64,000 nucleotides of DNA, taken from positions 161,448 through 225,447 of the forward strand of contig NZ_FQYN01000009.1 of the NCBI RefSeq assembly GCF_900141805.1, written 5' to 3'. Each line of letters begins with the position of its first letter. The stretch's first letter is position 1. This stretch comes from Hymenobacter daecheongensis DSM 21074. GTDB taxonomy: Bacteria; Bacteroidota; Bacteroidia; Cytophagales; Hymenobacteraceae. Shown here piece by piece: positions 8,992 to 18,100 of the stretch. A program made the translations under genes and the position numbers. Below the pieces are notes generated by a model. The model was given only the letters and a program-made list of their open reading frames with translations, was not told the DNA's origin and made no database searches.

Positions 8992-9097
8992 CAATTTGAA
9001 CTATCTTCGCCGACACCCGGTTTTCCGGCCGACTTCGCCCAGCGGTAGGATTTTTTCCGCCGGCTTTCTCCTCTTCGTTTCTTCTTTCTGTTTTCGC

Positions 9098-9529
9098 ATG
9101 AAAAAGCTGATTGCCGTACTGCTGCTGGTCGCTCCCGCGCTGTTTGTGCAGCCCGCCCAGGCCCAGGTGAATGGGCAGCAAGGCAAGGGCCGCAAAGCTG
9201 AGCAGGCTCGCTCGCGCAAAGTCTCGGGCGAGGATATGGCCCGCATGCAGCAGCGCATGAGCATGAACCCCGACGAGGCCAAGCGCGACCAGCAAATGGA
9301 AGTGCTGGAAGCCCGCGCCGGCGGTGGCACCGCCAACACCAGCTTCGGCCGCTCAGCCGGCCCGGCCCGGCAGCTGGAAAAAGGCAGCGGTGGCTTTTCA
9401 GTGCTCAAGTTCAAAGACAAGCGCGGCACGGCGCTGCAGAAGCGCGGCCTCAGTCGCCCCGCCGGCGGCATCGACCCTAAAGGTAAGCCCCTGACCCACA
9501 AAAAGAAGAAGCGGTTTCTGCTTTTCTAA
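9098..9529 (+). CDS. Small secreted basic protein of unknown function
   Basis: The 143-residue protein begins with a clear signal peptide (MKKLIAVLLLVAPALFVQPA, cleavage near QAQ). The mature part is polar, rich in Lys/Arg/Gln/Gly, with a Met-rich stretch (EDMARMQQRMSMNPDEAKRD) and a strongly basic tail (PKGKPLTHKKKKRFLLF). I recognise no domain. ATG 9098 is chosen because it opens the signal peptide; 80 upstream in-frame codons overlap the DUF3078 gene and look non-coding. A symmetrical terminator follows 20 nt after the stop. It may share a transcript with the DUF3078 gene, 106 nt upstream. Confidence 0.75.
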   Translation: MKKLIAVLLLVAPALFVQPAQAQVNGQQGKGRKAEQARSRKVSGEDMARMQQRMSMNPDEAKRDQQMEVLEARAGGGTANTSFGRSAGPARQLEKGSGGFSVLKFKDKRGTALQKRGLSRPAGGIDPKGKPLTHKKKKRFLLF

Positions 9530-9548
9530 AGCTTTCCAGATCCAATAA

Positions 9549-9581
9549 AAAAAGCCCCGAAGCAGAGCTTCGGGGCTTTTT
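9549..9581. terminator. Bidirectional rho-independent terminator
   Basis: AAAAAGCCCCGAAGC and GCTTCGGGGCTTTTT form a perfect 15-bp stem with loop AGA, giving a U-run on either strand. It ends the small secreted protein gene on the plus strand and the candidate small RNA unit on the minus strand. Confidence 0.92.
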
Positions 9582-9774
9582 GCGTCTCTAGCAGTCCGAG
9601 GCCACCGTTCGCCCCCGGCTTGCTAAAGAAGCTCTACTGGCAGCGGCATCACCTGGCTGCTGCTTTATCAGGCTATAAGCTCATCCCGGAAGGCATTGGC
9701 AGAACATGCGTTTCCAGAGTGATTATCTATCTGCTGATATATTTTTGTTGTATAAATTAAAATTATTCATGACC
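9549..9774 (-). ncRNA. Candidate structured small RNA (about 225 nt), family unknown
   Basis: A promoter on the minus strand (9780-9810) would start a transcript near 9774 that runs into the terminator at 9549-9581 with no convincing gene between. The predicted RNA has an AT-rich 5' part containing a 15-codon mini-ORF (MNNFNLYNKNISADR, 9764 down to 9717). It then forms at least two stable hairpins: CTGGAA (9717-9712) with TTCCGG (9691-9686), extended by GCAT/ATGC, and TCTTTAGCA (9629-9621) with TGCTAGAGA (9593-9585), enclosing a CCGGGG/CCTCGG stem. I checked for tmRNA, SRP RNA, RNase P and 6S signatures and did not see them. Existence of the RNA is inference from signals only. Confidence 0.5.
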
Positions 9775-9779
9775 GAATG

Positions 9780-9810
9780 CAAAAGTAGTACATAGCGCTT
9801 TCCGAACCAA
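9780..9810 (-). promoter_or_regulatory. Bacteroidota-type promoter of the candidate small RNA
   Basis: On the minus strand TTG (9810-9808) is followed after exactly 20 nt by TACTTTTG (9787-9780), matching the -33/-7 consensus TTG ... TAnnTTTG. Confidence 0.65.
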
Positions 9811-9850
9811 TAGCATGATGATGTGAGTTGCCCGACCGGGCCAAAACAGC

Positions 9851-9892
9851 CGCGTTTAAACGCGAAACGCCCCAACCAGCTGTGGTTGGGGC
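9851..9892. terminator. Double hairpin after infB
   Basis: The perfect palindrome CGCGTTTAAACGCG (9851-9864) is followed by a stem GCCCCAACCA/TGGTTGGGGC (9869-9878 with 9883-9892). They lie just downstream of the infB stop on the minus strand. The U-rich tail (ATTTTGTT) is on the plus side, so direction of action is uncertain. Confidence 0.6.
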
Positions 9893-9922
9893 ATTTTGTT
9901 AGCAGTTTAATCCGCGTTGCCG

Positions 9923-12900
9923 TTACAGCGTCCGCTTCACTTCCTTCTCTTCAAAGCCTTCGATGTTGTCACCTTCCTGCAGGTCGTTGAAGCCTTTCAC
10001 CGAGATACCGCACTCATAGCCCTGGCGTACTTCCGACACGTCGTCTTTGTAGCGCTTCAGGTCCTGAATCTCGCCCGAGTACACCACGATGCCGTTGCGC
10101 ACCACCCGCACGCGGGTGCGGCGAACGAACGAGCCTTCCGTGACCATACAGCCGGCAATGGTGCCCACCTTGGTGATGTTGAACACCTGCCGCACCTCGG
10201 CATTGGCCACCACGATTTCCTGCACCGTTGGGGCCAGCATGCCTTCCATGGCGTCCTTCACCTCGTTGATGGCATTGTAGATAATCGAGTAGAGGCGAAT
10301 GTCGATCTGCTCCTGCTCGGCCAGCTTGCGGGCACTCTGCGAGGGCCGCACCTGGAAACCAATGATGATGGCATCGGAGGCCGAAGCCAGCAGTACGTCC
10401 GATTCGGAGATGGCCCCCACGCCTTTGGCGAGAATATTCACCTTCACTTCCGGCGTGCTCAGCTTCAGCAGCGAGTCGGAGAGAGCTTCTACTGAGCCAT
10501 CCACGTCGCCTTTCACGATGACGTTCAACTCTTTGAACGAGCCGATAGCCAAACGACGACCAATTTCGTCCAGAGTGATGTGCTTCTTGGTGCGCATGCT
10601 CTGCTCACGCGAGAGCTGCTGGCGCTGCGTAGCCAATTCGCGGGCTTCGCGCTCCGTATCCATCACCTGAATCTTGTCGCCAGCCTGGGGTGCGCCGGTC
10701 AGACCGAGCACCTGCACCGGCGTGGCCGGACCAGCTTGCTTCATCTTCTTGCCGCGGTGGTCAGTCATGGCCTTCACGCGGCCGTAGTGCGGACCCGCCA
10801 GCACGATGTCGCCCACGCTCAGCGTGCCGGTTTGCACTAGCACGGTGGTCACGTAGCCGCGGCCTTTGTCCAGCATGGCTTCGATAACCGTGCCCACAGC
10901 CTTGCGGTCGGGGTTGGCTTTCAATTCCAGCAATTCGGCTTCCAGCAATACCTTTTCCAGCAAGTCTTCCACGCCGAGTCCCGACTTGGCCGATACTTCC
11001 TGCGACTGGTATTTGCCGCCCCATTCTTCCACCAGGATGTTCATCGCCGACAGCTCCTCGCGGATCTTATCGGAGTTGGCTCCCGGCTTGTCGATCTTGT
11101 TCATCGCAATAACGATGGGCACCCCCGCCGCTTGCGCGTGGTTGATGGCTTCCCGTGTCTGCGGCATCACGGAGTCGTCAGCCGCAATTACGATGATGGC
11201 AATGTCGGTGACCTTGGCACCGCGGGCCCGCATAGCCGTAAAGGCTTCGTGACCCGGAGTATCCAGGAACGTAACGCGCTTGTTGGAAGCCGTCATCACG
11301 TCGTAGGCCCCGATGTGCTGGGTGATACCGCCGGCTTCGCCTTTGGCCACCGTCGCATTGCGGATATAGTCAAGCAAGGAAGTTTTGCCGTGGTCGACGT
11401 GACCCATGATGGTCACAATCGGGGCGCGGGAAACCAGATCTTCCTCGTTGTCCTCGATGGCAATGTCGCCGTCTTCTTCCTCCGCCGACAGGAATTCTAC
11501 GTCGAAGCCGAACTCATCGGCCACCACGGTAATGGCTTCCGCGTCGAGGCGCTGGTTGATGGAAACGAACATGCCCATGTTCAGGCACACCTTAATTACC
11601 TCGTTCACCGATACGTCCATCAGCGAGGCCAGGTCGTTGGCCGAGATGAACTCGGTCACTTTGAGGGTCTTGGAGTCCAGCTCGTTCTGAGCGCGCTGGG
11701 CTTCGCGGTCCTCCGCGCCACCGGCCCGCTTGTCGCGGCGGTATTTGGCGCGGTTGTTCTGGTTGCCGCCGCGGCCGCCGCTAAGCTTCGCCAGCGTGGC
11801 CTTGATCTGCTCCTGAATCTGCTTGTCGTTCTGCTCGGGCGTGTTGGCCGCGCCGGGCGAGCCGGGACCAATGGTAGGCCGCAGCGTGCTTGGCGGCCGC
11901 TGGCCCGGACCCGTGCGCGGGCCCTGACCCGGACCACCGGGGCGCTGGCCGGGGCCGCCGGGGCGGTTGCCCTGGTAGCCGCCGCCCGTACCCGGCTGAC
12001 CGGTGGTAGGCGTAGTGGGCGTAGTGCCGGCCGCACCGGGAATACGCTGACGTTTCTTTTTATCGGGGCCGAGGCCACTCTTGCGCACATCAGAAGAAGC
12101 CACCGGCCGGGCCCCGCGGCCACCGCGGCGCGAAGAATCCAGCGGCAGCTCGATTTTGCCGAGTACCGTAAGGCCTTTCAGCTGATCGGCTTTGGCAACG
12201 ATGGTGCCGGCATCTTCCGTCGGCGCGTCGCCGGTGGAGGCAGCAGGCGTGGACGCATCGGCGGCCGGAGCAGCTTCCGCGGCTGGGGCGGCTGGGGCTA
12301 CTGGGGCGGCCGGAGCAGCAGGTTTGGCTTCGGCTACGGGAGCCGGAGTGGCTACGGGCTCTGCAACGGGCTGAGGAGCGGGCGCTACCGGAGCCGGGGC
12401 CGGAGGCGTTGGCTTGGCTTCGGCTACTGGGGCTGGCTTAGGCGCGGCTTCAGCCGGATTGGCCTCCGCAACGGGAGTAGGAGCCGGGGCGGGAGCAGCC
12501 TTGGGCTCGGGGGCCGCAACAGCGGGAGCCGCCGCTACCGGCGCAGCCGGCTTAGGTGCTACCGGCCGGCCTTTGGCATCCAGCTCAATTTTGCCCAATA
12601 CTTTCAGGCCCGGTACTTTGGGCGCTTCTGTAGCGGGGGCTGGAGCCGGGGCAGCTACCTTGGCCTCCACGACGGCCGGAGCCGCAACCGGCTGGGGAGC
12701 CGGGGCAGCTTTAGGCTCTTCGACGACGGGCTTGGGGGCCGGCGCTGGCGTACTGGCTTTGGGAACCACGGGCTCGGGACGGGGAGCGGGGGCCGCCTCC
12801 AGCTCCGTCTGGCGCTTGGCCTGCGTGAGCTTGGTGGCTTCCATCTTATCCTGCGCCGAGGAGGCGAACTCCTTTTCCAGCATGCCCACCTGTTCGGCAG

Positions 12901-13027
12901 TCAGCTTCGTGGTAGGTTTGTTTTCTACCTGATGCCCTTTCTTGGCCAAGGTTTCCACAACCGTAGCCATTCCAATATTCAGGTCTTTGGCTGCCTGTTG
13001 GAGCCGTTTAGGTGCTGCTTCCGCCAT
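9923..13027 (-). CDS. infB: Translation initiation factor IF-2
   Basis: The 1034-residue protein is the GTPase that delivers initiator tRNA to the 30S subunit. Order of parts: N-terminal IF2_N helical domain (MAEAAPKRLQQAAKDLNIGM), a long Ala/Pro/Glu-rich linker (about residues 75-290), Gly/Arg/Pro-rich stretch, second IF2_N-like segment, and the G domain near residue 540 (GHVDHGKTSLLD, then DTPGHEAF and NKID). C-terminal domains II-IV end in EGFEEKEVKRTL. ATG 13027 precedes the conserved N-terminus; 12 extra upstream codons are disregarded. It is the last gene of rimP-nusA-infB, but a TACCTTTG element at 13061-13068 (minus) suggests an additional internal promoter. The low-complexity linker is usual for the family. 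Confidence 0.98.
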   Translation of the reverse strand: MAEAAPKRLQQAAKDLNIGMATVVETLAKKGHQVENKPTTKLTAEQVGMLEKEFASSAQDKMEATKLTQAKRQTELEAAPAPRPEPVVPKASTPAPAPKPVVEEPKAAPAPQPVAAPAVVEAKVAAPAPAPATEAPKVPGLKVLGKIELDAKGRPVAPKPAAPVAAAPAVAAPEPKAAPAPAPTPVAEANPAEAAPKPAPVAEAKPTPPAPAPVAPAPQPVAEPVATPAPVAEAKPAAPAAPVAPAAPAAEAAPAADASTPAASTGDAPTEDAGTIVAKADQLKGLTVLGKIELPLDSSRRGGRGARPVASSDVRKSGLGPDKKKRQRIPGAAGTTPTTPTTGQPGTGGGYQGNRPGGPGQRPGGPGQGPRTGPGQRPPSTLRPTIGPGSPGAANTPEQNDKQIQEQIKATLAKLSGGRGGNQNNRAKYRRDKRAGGAEDREAQRAQNELDSKTLKVTEFISANDLASLMDVSVNEVIKVCLNMGMFVSINQRLDAEAITVVADEFGFDVEFLSAEEEDGDIAIEDNEEDLVSRAPIVTIMGHVDHGKTSLLDYIRNATVAKGEAGGITQHIGAYDVMTASNKRVTFLDTPGHEAFTAMRARGAKVTDIAIIVIAADDSVMPQTREAINHAQAAGVPIVIAMNKIDKPGANSDKIREELSAMNILVEEWGGKYQSQEVSAKSGLGVEDLLEKVLLEAELLELKANPDRKAVGTVIEAMLDKGRGYVTTVLVQTGTLSVGDIVLAGPHYGRVKAMTDHRGKKMKQAGPATPVQVLGLTGAPQAGDKIQVMDTEREARELATQRQQLSREQSMRTKKHITLDEIGRRLAIGSFKELNVIVKGDVDGSVEALSDSLLKLSTPEVKVNILAKGVGAISESDVLLASASDAIIIGFQVRPSQSARKLAEQEQIDIRLYSIIYNAINEVKDAMEGMLAPTVQEIVVANAEVRQVFNITKVGTIAGCMVTEGSFVRRTRVRVVRNGIVVYSGEIQDLKRYKDDVSEVRQGYECGISVKGFNDLQEGDNIEGFEEKEVKRTL

Positions 13028-13150
13028 TCTATGCTCGCGAACGATACTCTTATTCAGATGCAAAGGTACTACATTAAATCTTGCCAGCCGGCGCTAAATC
13101 ACGCCGGTTTAGCATGATTCAGCGCCTTTGCCGTACCGGCCGCCGCGCAT

Positions 13151-14458
13151 TCATTGCGCGTCGCCGGACTTTGGTGCTTCTTGTTCTGGTTCGGCTTCTC
13201 CATCGGCCTCAGCGTCGGTGTCGTCGAATTCGTTGCGGATGATGCGGAACACGTCTTCAACCGTTACGTCTTCCAGCTCCGTGCGCCGCACGATATCTTC
13301 CTTGCTCACGGCCAATACGGCGCGGCCGGTGTCCAAGCCAATTTTCTTAAGCTCTTCGAGTACCCAGGGTTCAATCTCGTCCTGGAATTCGTCCAGCGCG
13401 ATATCCTCGTCGTAGTCGCCGGCTTCGCGGAACACGTCGATTTCCATGCCCACCAGCCGCGAGGCCAGCTTGATGTTGGCGCCGCCGCGGCCAATGGCCA
13501 GGCTTACCTGATCGGGCTTGAGGAACACCGACACGCGGCCGGTTTGTTCATTGATGCGCATTGAGCCGATTTTGGCCGGCGACAGCGCCCGCTGAATGTA
13601 CAGCTCTAGGTTATCGGTGTAGTTGATTACGTCAATGTTCTCGTTTTCCAGCTCCCGCACCACGGCGTGAATCCGGGAACCCTTCATGCCCACGCACGCC
13701 CCCACGGGGTCGATGCGGTCGTCGTAGCTTTCTACGGCCACTTTGGCCCGCTCGCCCGGCTCACGCACGATGTTCTTGATGGTGATGAGGCCATCGTAAA
13801 TCTCGGGCACTTCCAGCTCGAACAACCGCTCCAGAAACGCCGGCGCAGCGCGGGAAAGGATGATTTTGGGGGTGCCATTGATGATTTCGACGCGGTGTAC
13901 CACGGCCCGCACGGTGTCGCCCTTGCGGTAGCGGTCCTTCGGAATCTGCTCGCCTTTCGGCAGTACCAGCTCGTTTTCCTCTTTGTCCAGAATCAGGGCC
14001 TCGCGGCTCCATACCTGGTACACCTCGCCGGTCACGATTTCGCCCACCTGATCCTTGTATTGCTGATACAGGTTGTCGCGCTCCAAGTCTTTCACGCGCT
14101 GAATCAGCGTCTGGCGGGCCATGAGCACGGCGCGGCGGCCGAAATCCTCCAATTTCACCTCTTCGGCTACCTGCTCGCCTACTTCAAAGTCGGCCTCGAT
14201 TTTCTGGGCTTCGGCCAGCGGAATCTTGTCGAAATCCCAGATGTCCTCGGAGTCATCGTCCACGATTTCGCGGTTGCGCCAGATTTCCAGGTCGCCTTTG
14301 TCCACGTTAAGGATGACGTCGAAGTTCTCGTCGGTCGTGTACTTTTTCCGGATCATCGTGCGGAACACGTCCTCCAGGATGCTCATCATCGTGGGGCGGT
14401 CGATGTTCTTGGATCGGGCGAACTCGGCGAACGATTCGATTAAGACGTTGCTGTTCAT
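13151..14458 (-). CDS. nusA: Transcription termination/antitermination factor NusA
   Basis: The 435-residue RNA-polymerase-binding factor regulates pausing, termination and antitermination. The N-terminal domain (LIESFAEFARSKNIDRPTMM), S1 domain (GEIVTGEVYQVWSREALIL, about residues 137-155) and KH domains (VGACVGMKGSRIHAVVREL and DQVSLAIGRGGANIKLASRL with the GxxG loops) are in order. The C-terminus is short and acidic (ADGEAEPEQEAPKSGDAQ), without the AR repeats of E. coli NusA, as usual outside Proteobacteria. It lies between rimP and infB, the order conserved across bacteria. The 99-nt gap to rimP holds degenerate AGCTTCAAGC repeats. Confidence 0.98.
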   Translation of the reverse strand: MNSNVLIESFAEFARSKNIDRPTMMSILEDVFRTMIRKKYTTDENFDVILNVDKGDLEIWRNREIVDDDSEDIWDFDKIPLAEAQKIEADFEVGEQVAEEVKLEDFGRRAVLMARQTLIQRVKDLERDNLYQQYKDQVGEIVTGEVYQVWSREALILDKEENELVLPKGEQIPKDRYRKGDTVRAVVHRVEIINGTPKIILSRAAPAFLERLFELEVPEIYDGLITIKNIVREPGERAKVAVESYDDRIDPVGACVGMKGSRIHAVVRELENENIDVINYTDNLELYIQRALSPAKIGSMRINEQTGRVSVFLKPDQVSLAIGRGGANIKLASRLVGMEIDVFREAGDYDEDIALDEFQDEIEPWVLEELKKIGLDTGRAVLAVSKEDIVRRTELEDVTVEDVFRIIRNEFDDTDAEADGEAEPEQEAPKSGDAQ

Positions 14459-14557
14459 AGGGTTGGTTTTTGAGCTTCACGCTTCAAGCCGCAAGCTTCA
14501 AGCTGGTGGGAATAACAGGAAGCTAAAAGGCTGGCAGCCGGCAGCTGAGGCTTTAGC
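14459..14557. repeat. Degenerate AGCTTCAAGC repeats in the rimP-nusA gap
   Basis: Immediately upstream of nusA the spacer holds near-repeats of GCTTCAAGC (about 14474-14504), and near the rimP stop several AGCT/GGCT units in the opposite sense (about 14520-14556). It resembles, with different sequence, the stop-to-start repeats at 4194-4341 and 6382-6494. Confidence 0.5.
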
Positions 14558-15031
14558 TTATTTAAACGAAATGACGACCCGTGCTTCCTTGATGTCGGCG
14601 AACGGCACCAGCACGGCGGGCAGCATACTCTTTTTGGTTTTGACTTTCACTTCTTCGGCCAGCTGAATGCCTTCGGCTTCCACGGCTTCCATAATACCGG
14701 TTTTCTCGGTGCCATCGGCCAGATTCAGCTTGAGCGTGCGGCCCACGTGGCGGGCGTACTGGCGCGGGTCGCTCAGGGGCTGGTCGGCCCCCGGCGAGGT
14801 TACTTCCAGCGTGTAGCTGGCTTCCTCGCCGTAGGCCTCATCGATGCGGTGAGCCAGACGGCGGCTCACTTTCACGCACAGATCAATGCCCAGGCCGTCT
14901 TCGCCATCCAGAATAACCGTGACTTTGGGCCGCACGGCCGAGTCGGAAATGGTGAGGTCGATGACGAATACGCTCAGGTCAGTAATACTGTCCTGGAGCA
15001 TTTCGGCAAGGCGGGCACGGTCGAATTTCAT
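14558..15031 (-). CDS. rimP: Ribosome maturation factor RimP
   Basis: The 157-residue protein is needed for maturation of the 30S ribosomal subunit. Family landmarks are visible: DLTISDSAVRPKVTVILDGE (strand-turn with the usual I/V-rich sheet), GLGIDLCVKVSRRLAHRIDE, YTLEVTSPGADQPLSDPRQY (the conserved EVSSPG-like motif, here EVTSPG) and the C-terminal SH3-like domain (LNLADGTEKTGIMEAVEAEG). It is the first gene of the rimP-nusA-infB operon. A consensus promoter (15101-15131) and a terminator-like hairpin (15050-15082) lie in its leader. Confidence 0.96.
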   Translation of the reverse strand: MKFDRARLAEMLQDSITDLSVFVIDLTISDSAVRPKVTVILDGEDGLGIDLCVKVSRRLAHRIDEAYGEEASYTLEVTSPGADQPLSDPRQYARHVGRTLKLNLADGTEKTGIMEAVEAEGIQLAEEVKVKTKKSMLPAVLVPFADIKEARVVISFK

Positions 15032-15049
15032 CTACAGTTGAACCGGGTG

Positions 15050-15082
15050 ATAAAAGAAAGAGGGGACGCTACGTCCCCTCTT
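15050..15082 (-). terminator. Leader hairpin plus U-run before rimP (terminator or attenuator)
   Basis: AGAGGGGACG (15059-15068) pairs perfectly with CGTCCCCTCT (15072-15081) around loop CTA; reading the minus strand the stem is followed by TTCTTTTA. It lies downstream of the rimP promoter, inside the predicted leader, so it could attenuate the operon as well as stop transcripts from the upstream T9SS gene. Confidence 0.8.
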
Positions 15083-15100
15083 CACAATCAGATTACTGCG

Positions 15101-15131
15101 CAAATATACGGCGCGGAATTGCCGAAAGCAA
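15101..15131 (-). promoter_or_regulatory. Consensus promoter of rimP-nusA-infB
   Basis: On the minus strand TTG (15131-15129), a 20-nt spacer and TATATTTG (15108-15101) match the Bacteroidota -33/-7 consensus. Predicted start of transcription is near 15095, giving a leader of about 64 nt. Confidence 0.75.
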
Positions 15132-15199
15132 GCCCGCAGCGGGGCGATGGCCGCACTCGCGCACCACGCAGGCTCCGGTGCGCTGAATGAGCAGCCCGC

Positions 15200-18100
15200 C
15201 TACAGCTGCCGCTTCACTTCTACCCAGCCGCGGGCTTTGCGCTCGTCGGCATCCACCAGATAGTAGTAGTACACGCCGTCGGGCAGGTTTTCGCCGCGCC
15301 AGTTGTTGTGGTAGTCGGCGGTTTCAAACACCTTGTTGCCCCAGCGGGTGAATACCTGGAGCCGGGCGGGCCGGCAGCTGAAGCGCGGCTGGAACCTGTC
15401 ATTAATGGAGTCGCCATTGGGCGTGATGATGTTTGGCACGAACACTTCGCCCACCACCACCGGCGCGAACTGCGTGAGCACCTCGCAGCCAGCGTAGCGG
15501 GCCGTGAGGCGCACCAGATAGGTGCCGGGCTCGGTGAAGGTGTGCGTGGGGCCGGCTTCATCAGAGGTAGGGGTGCCGTCGCCGAAGCTCCACTGGTAGG
15601 TGCCGCCGGGCAGCACGGGCTCGAAGGTGCAGGTGAAGGGGGCGAGGCCCGTGTACTCGGGGGCCGACTGGCATTCGGGCACGTTCAGGCGCACGTTGGC
15701 CACCGAGGCTGGGGCCAGCACAATCTGGCGGGGGGCGGAGTTGAGGCAGCCATTCTCGGCTATGGAGTAGCGCAACGTCAGAATAGCACCTTTGTTATTG
15801 GTGTTGGGCGGGGTGAAAAGGCCCGCGGCCGATACGCTGGGGCCGCTCCAGGTACCGCCAGCCGGCCGCATGCCGCGCAGTTGGAAGGGCCGCAGCTGGT
15901 CGGCGCAGAGCGTGGTGTCGTTGCCGGCCGTCACGTCAGGCAGCTTCTTCACTACCACCGTTTGGGTGGCCGCATTGCAGCTCACCGTATCGTTTAGGGA
16001 GTAGCGCAGCGTGAAGGTGCCCACGCCGGCGGTGGCCGGGCTGAACGTGCTGCCCGCCACGCCCGGCCCGCTGAACGTGCCGCCCGGCGGCGAGGCTACC
16101 AGTGTGATGGCCGCGCCATCGATGCAGACGGCGGGCAGCGGGGCAAAGGTGGCCGGCGTTTCGGGCAGCACCGTCATGCGTAGCGGGCGGGTGCTGACGC
16201 AGGTGCCGGTAGAGGCCACCGAATACGTGAGCACCTGGCGGCCGAGCAGCGCCGGCGAGGGCGTAAACTGGTAGCCGCCGCCCGAAATGACGCTCACGCC
16301 GGGGCCGCTCCAGGTGCCGCCGGCCGGCGTGCCGCCCAGCACCACGGGGGCGGCGCTCACGCACACGTAGCGGTTGGGGCCGGGGTCGGCGAGGCGCTGG
16401 CCGAAGTCGATTTTGAAGGCCGCGTTGTTGCAGTTCGAGCTTTTGTTGGTGTTGGAATACGTGCCCGCCCCTGGCGGCACCGGGAAGCCCGAGCTGCCGC
16501 CACAGCCGCCGCACACGGCCTGGTACACCAGCCCGCGCTTGTCGAAGCGGGAGGTGCCCCCATCGACGTGCTCGCCGCTGCGGCCGCCGTTTTCGCCGAA
16601 AAACGTGGCGTATTCCAGCGCCAGCATTCCCGGCGTGAACTGAGCCAAGTAGAAGTCGGAGCCGTCGGAGGTGCGCTGAATGGCGTTGGCCGTGACCGGG
16701 AAGCCGGCAATGCTCTGCGGATCGTAGTTCACCGAGCCGCCCCAGCCGCACACGTAGATCCGCTCGCAGTCATCGACCAGAAACGCAGTGGGCGAAATGT
16801 GCGGCGCGAGGCCAGTGGGAACAGCCACGCCGAACGTGGTGGAGTAGAGGTTGGCAGAAAGCGTGGGGTTCAGCTTCTGAATAAACTGCCGGGCCCCGCG
16901 CACCGCGTACAGCCCCGTGGTGACGGGGTAGGTACCGGCCGTCTGGCCCAGCAGGTACACGTTGTTGCCGGCATCGAGCTGCAGAAAATAGGCCTGATCG
17001 GTGGCCGAGGTGCCGATGTAGGAGCTCTGCAGCAGGGCGTTGCCGCTGCTGCTCAGGTGGGCCACGAAGCCATCGGTGCCGCCCTGGGACGTGGGGTGTA
17101 AGCTGCCGGCCGTGGTGGGAAAGTTATTGCCCTGAGTGCCGCCGCTCACATACACGCTCCGGGCCGCATCAATCTGGATAGAGTAGGCCGCATCGGCGCT
17201 GCTGCTGCCCAGAAACGTGCTCCAGACCAGCGTGCGCAGGTCGGCCGAGAGCTTGCACACCACGGCATCGGTGCCGCCGCGCAGCGTGGTCTGGTAGCCG
17301 TTGGGCACGGGAAAGTTGAAGCTGCTGGTAGAAGAAGCCAGGTACACGTTGCCGGCCCCGTCGGTTATCACGTCGCCGCGAAACTGGTCGCCGTAGTTTT
17401 GCACCAGGCTGCCGGAATTCACCGAGGCGGGCGTAGCCAGCAGGCCATCGGTGCCGGTGCCGCCCAGATACGTAGAGGCCAGCAGCGCCGAGCCGTTGGA
17501 TCGCAGCTTGGTAATGACCAAGTCGCTGCCAGCCGGGTAGCTGATGCCTGACAGCGGCTCGAATGACGGTCCGCCGTTGAACGTCACGTCGTAGGCATTG
17601 GTCGTGACGGGGTAATTCGAGGAGCTTGTCGAGCCCAGAATCACCAGCTCATCCTGCGAGTTGACCTCCAGACTGTGCGGAGCTTCCGACCCGAAGCCGC
17701 CCAGGTAGGTGGCATAGAGGCGGGCCGCCGGGCCGGACACGCTGGTGTTGTACTTCATGATGGCAATATCGACGTTGCCGTTGAAGCTCAGATCGAACGC
17801 GCCGGGGCTGGCGGGGTAGCCGGGCTCGAAGGCCACGCCGCCGGAATACATGTTGCCCTGCGCATCGTAGGTGGCCGTGAAGCCCCAGTTGTCGGCCGTA
17901 GAGCCGGTGAAGGACGAAAAAATGACCGTGGGGTCAATAATCAGCGGCAGCCGGGGATTGTAGCGGCCCAGGTGGAATGAGACGGTGGTGCCGGTCAGTT
18001 CGAAGCGGCAGGCCACGGGCACGCGCCGGGTACCGCGCAGCTGCCAGGCCCGCGGGGCCTGCTCCGTCACGAAGCCCACGGAGGTACTGATAAGCAGGTT

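Noticed and set aside
9549..9774. Known RNA (6S, SRP, tmRNA, RNase P) at the candidate small RNA
   Set aside because: None of the conserved motifs of these families could be found by eye; reported only as an unknown candidate.
11132..13117. 661-codon open frame antisense to infB, and similar long antisense frames (e.g. 1671-2963, 3246-4202)
   Set aside because: They lie wholly opposite genes with clear families and have the His/Arg/Gly/Val-rich composition expected of GC-rich mirror frames.
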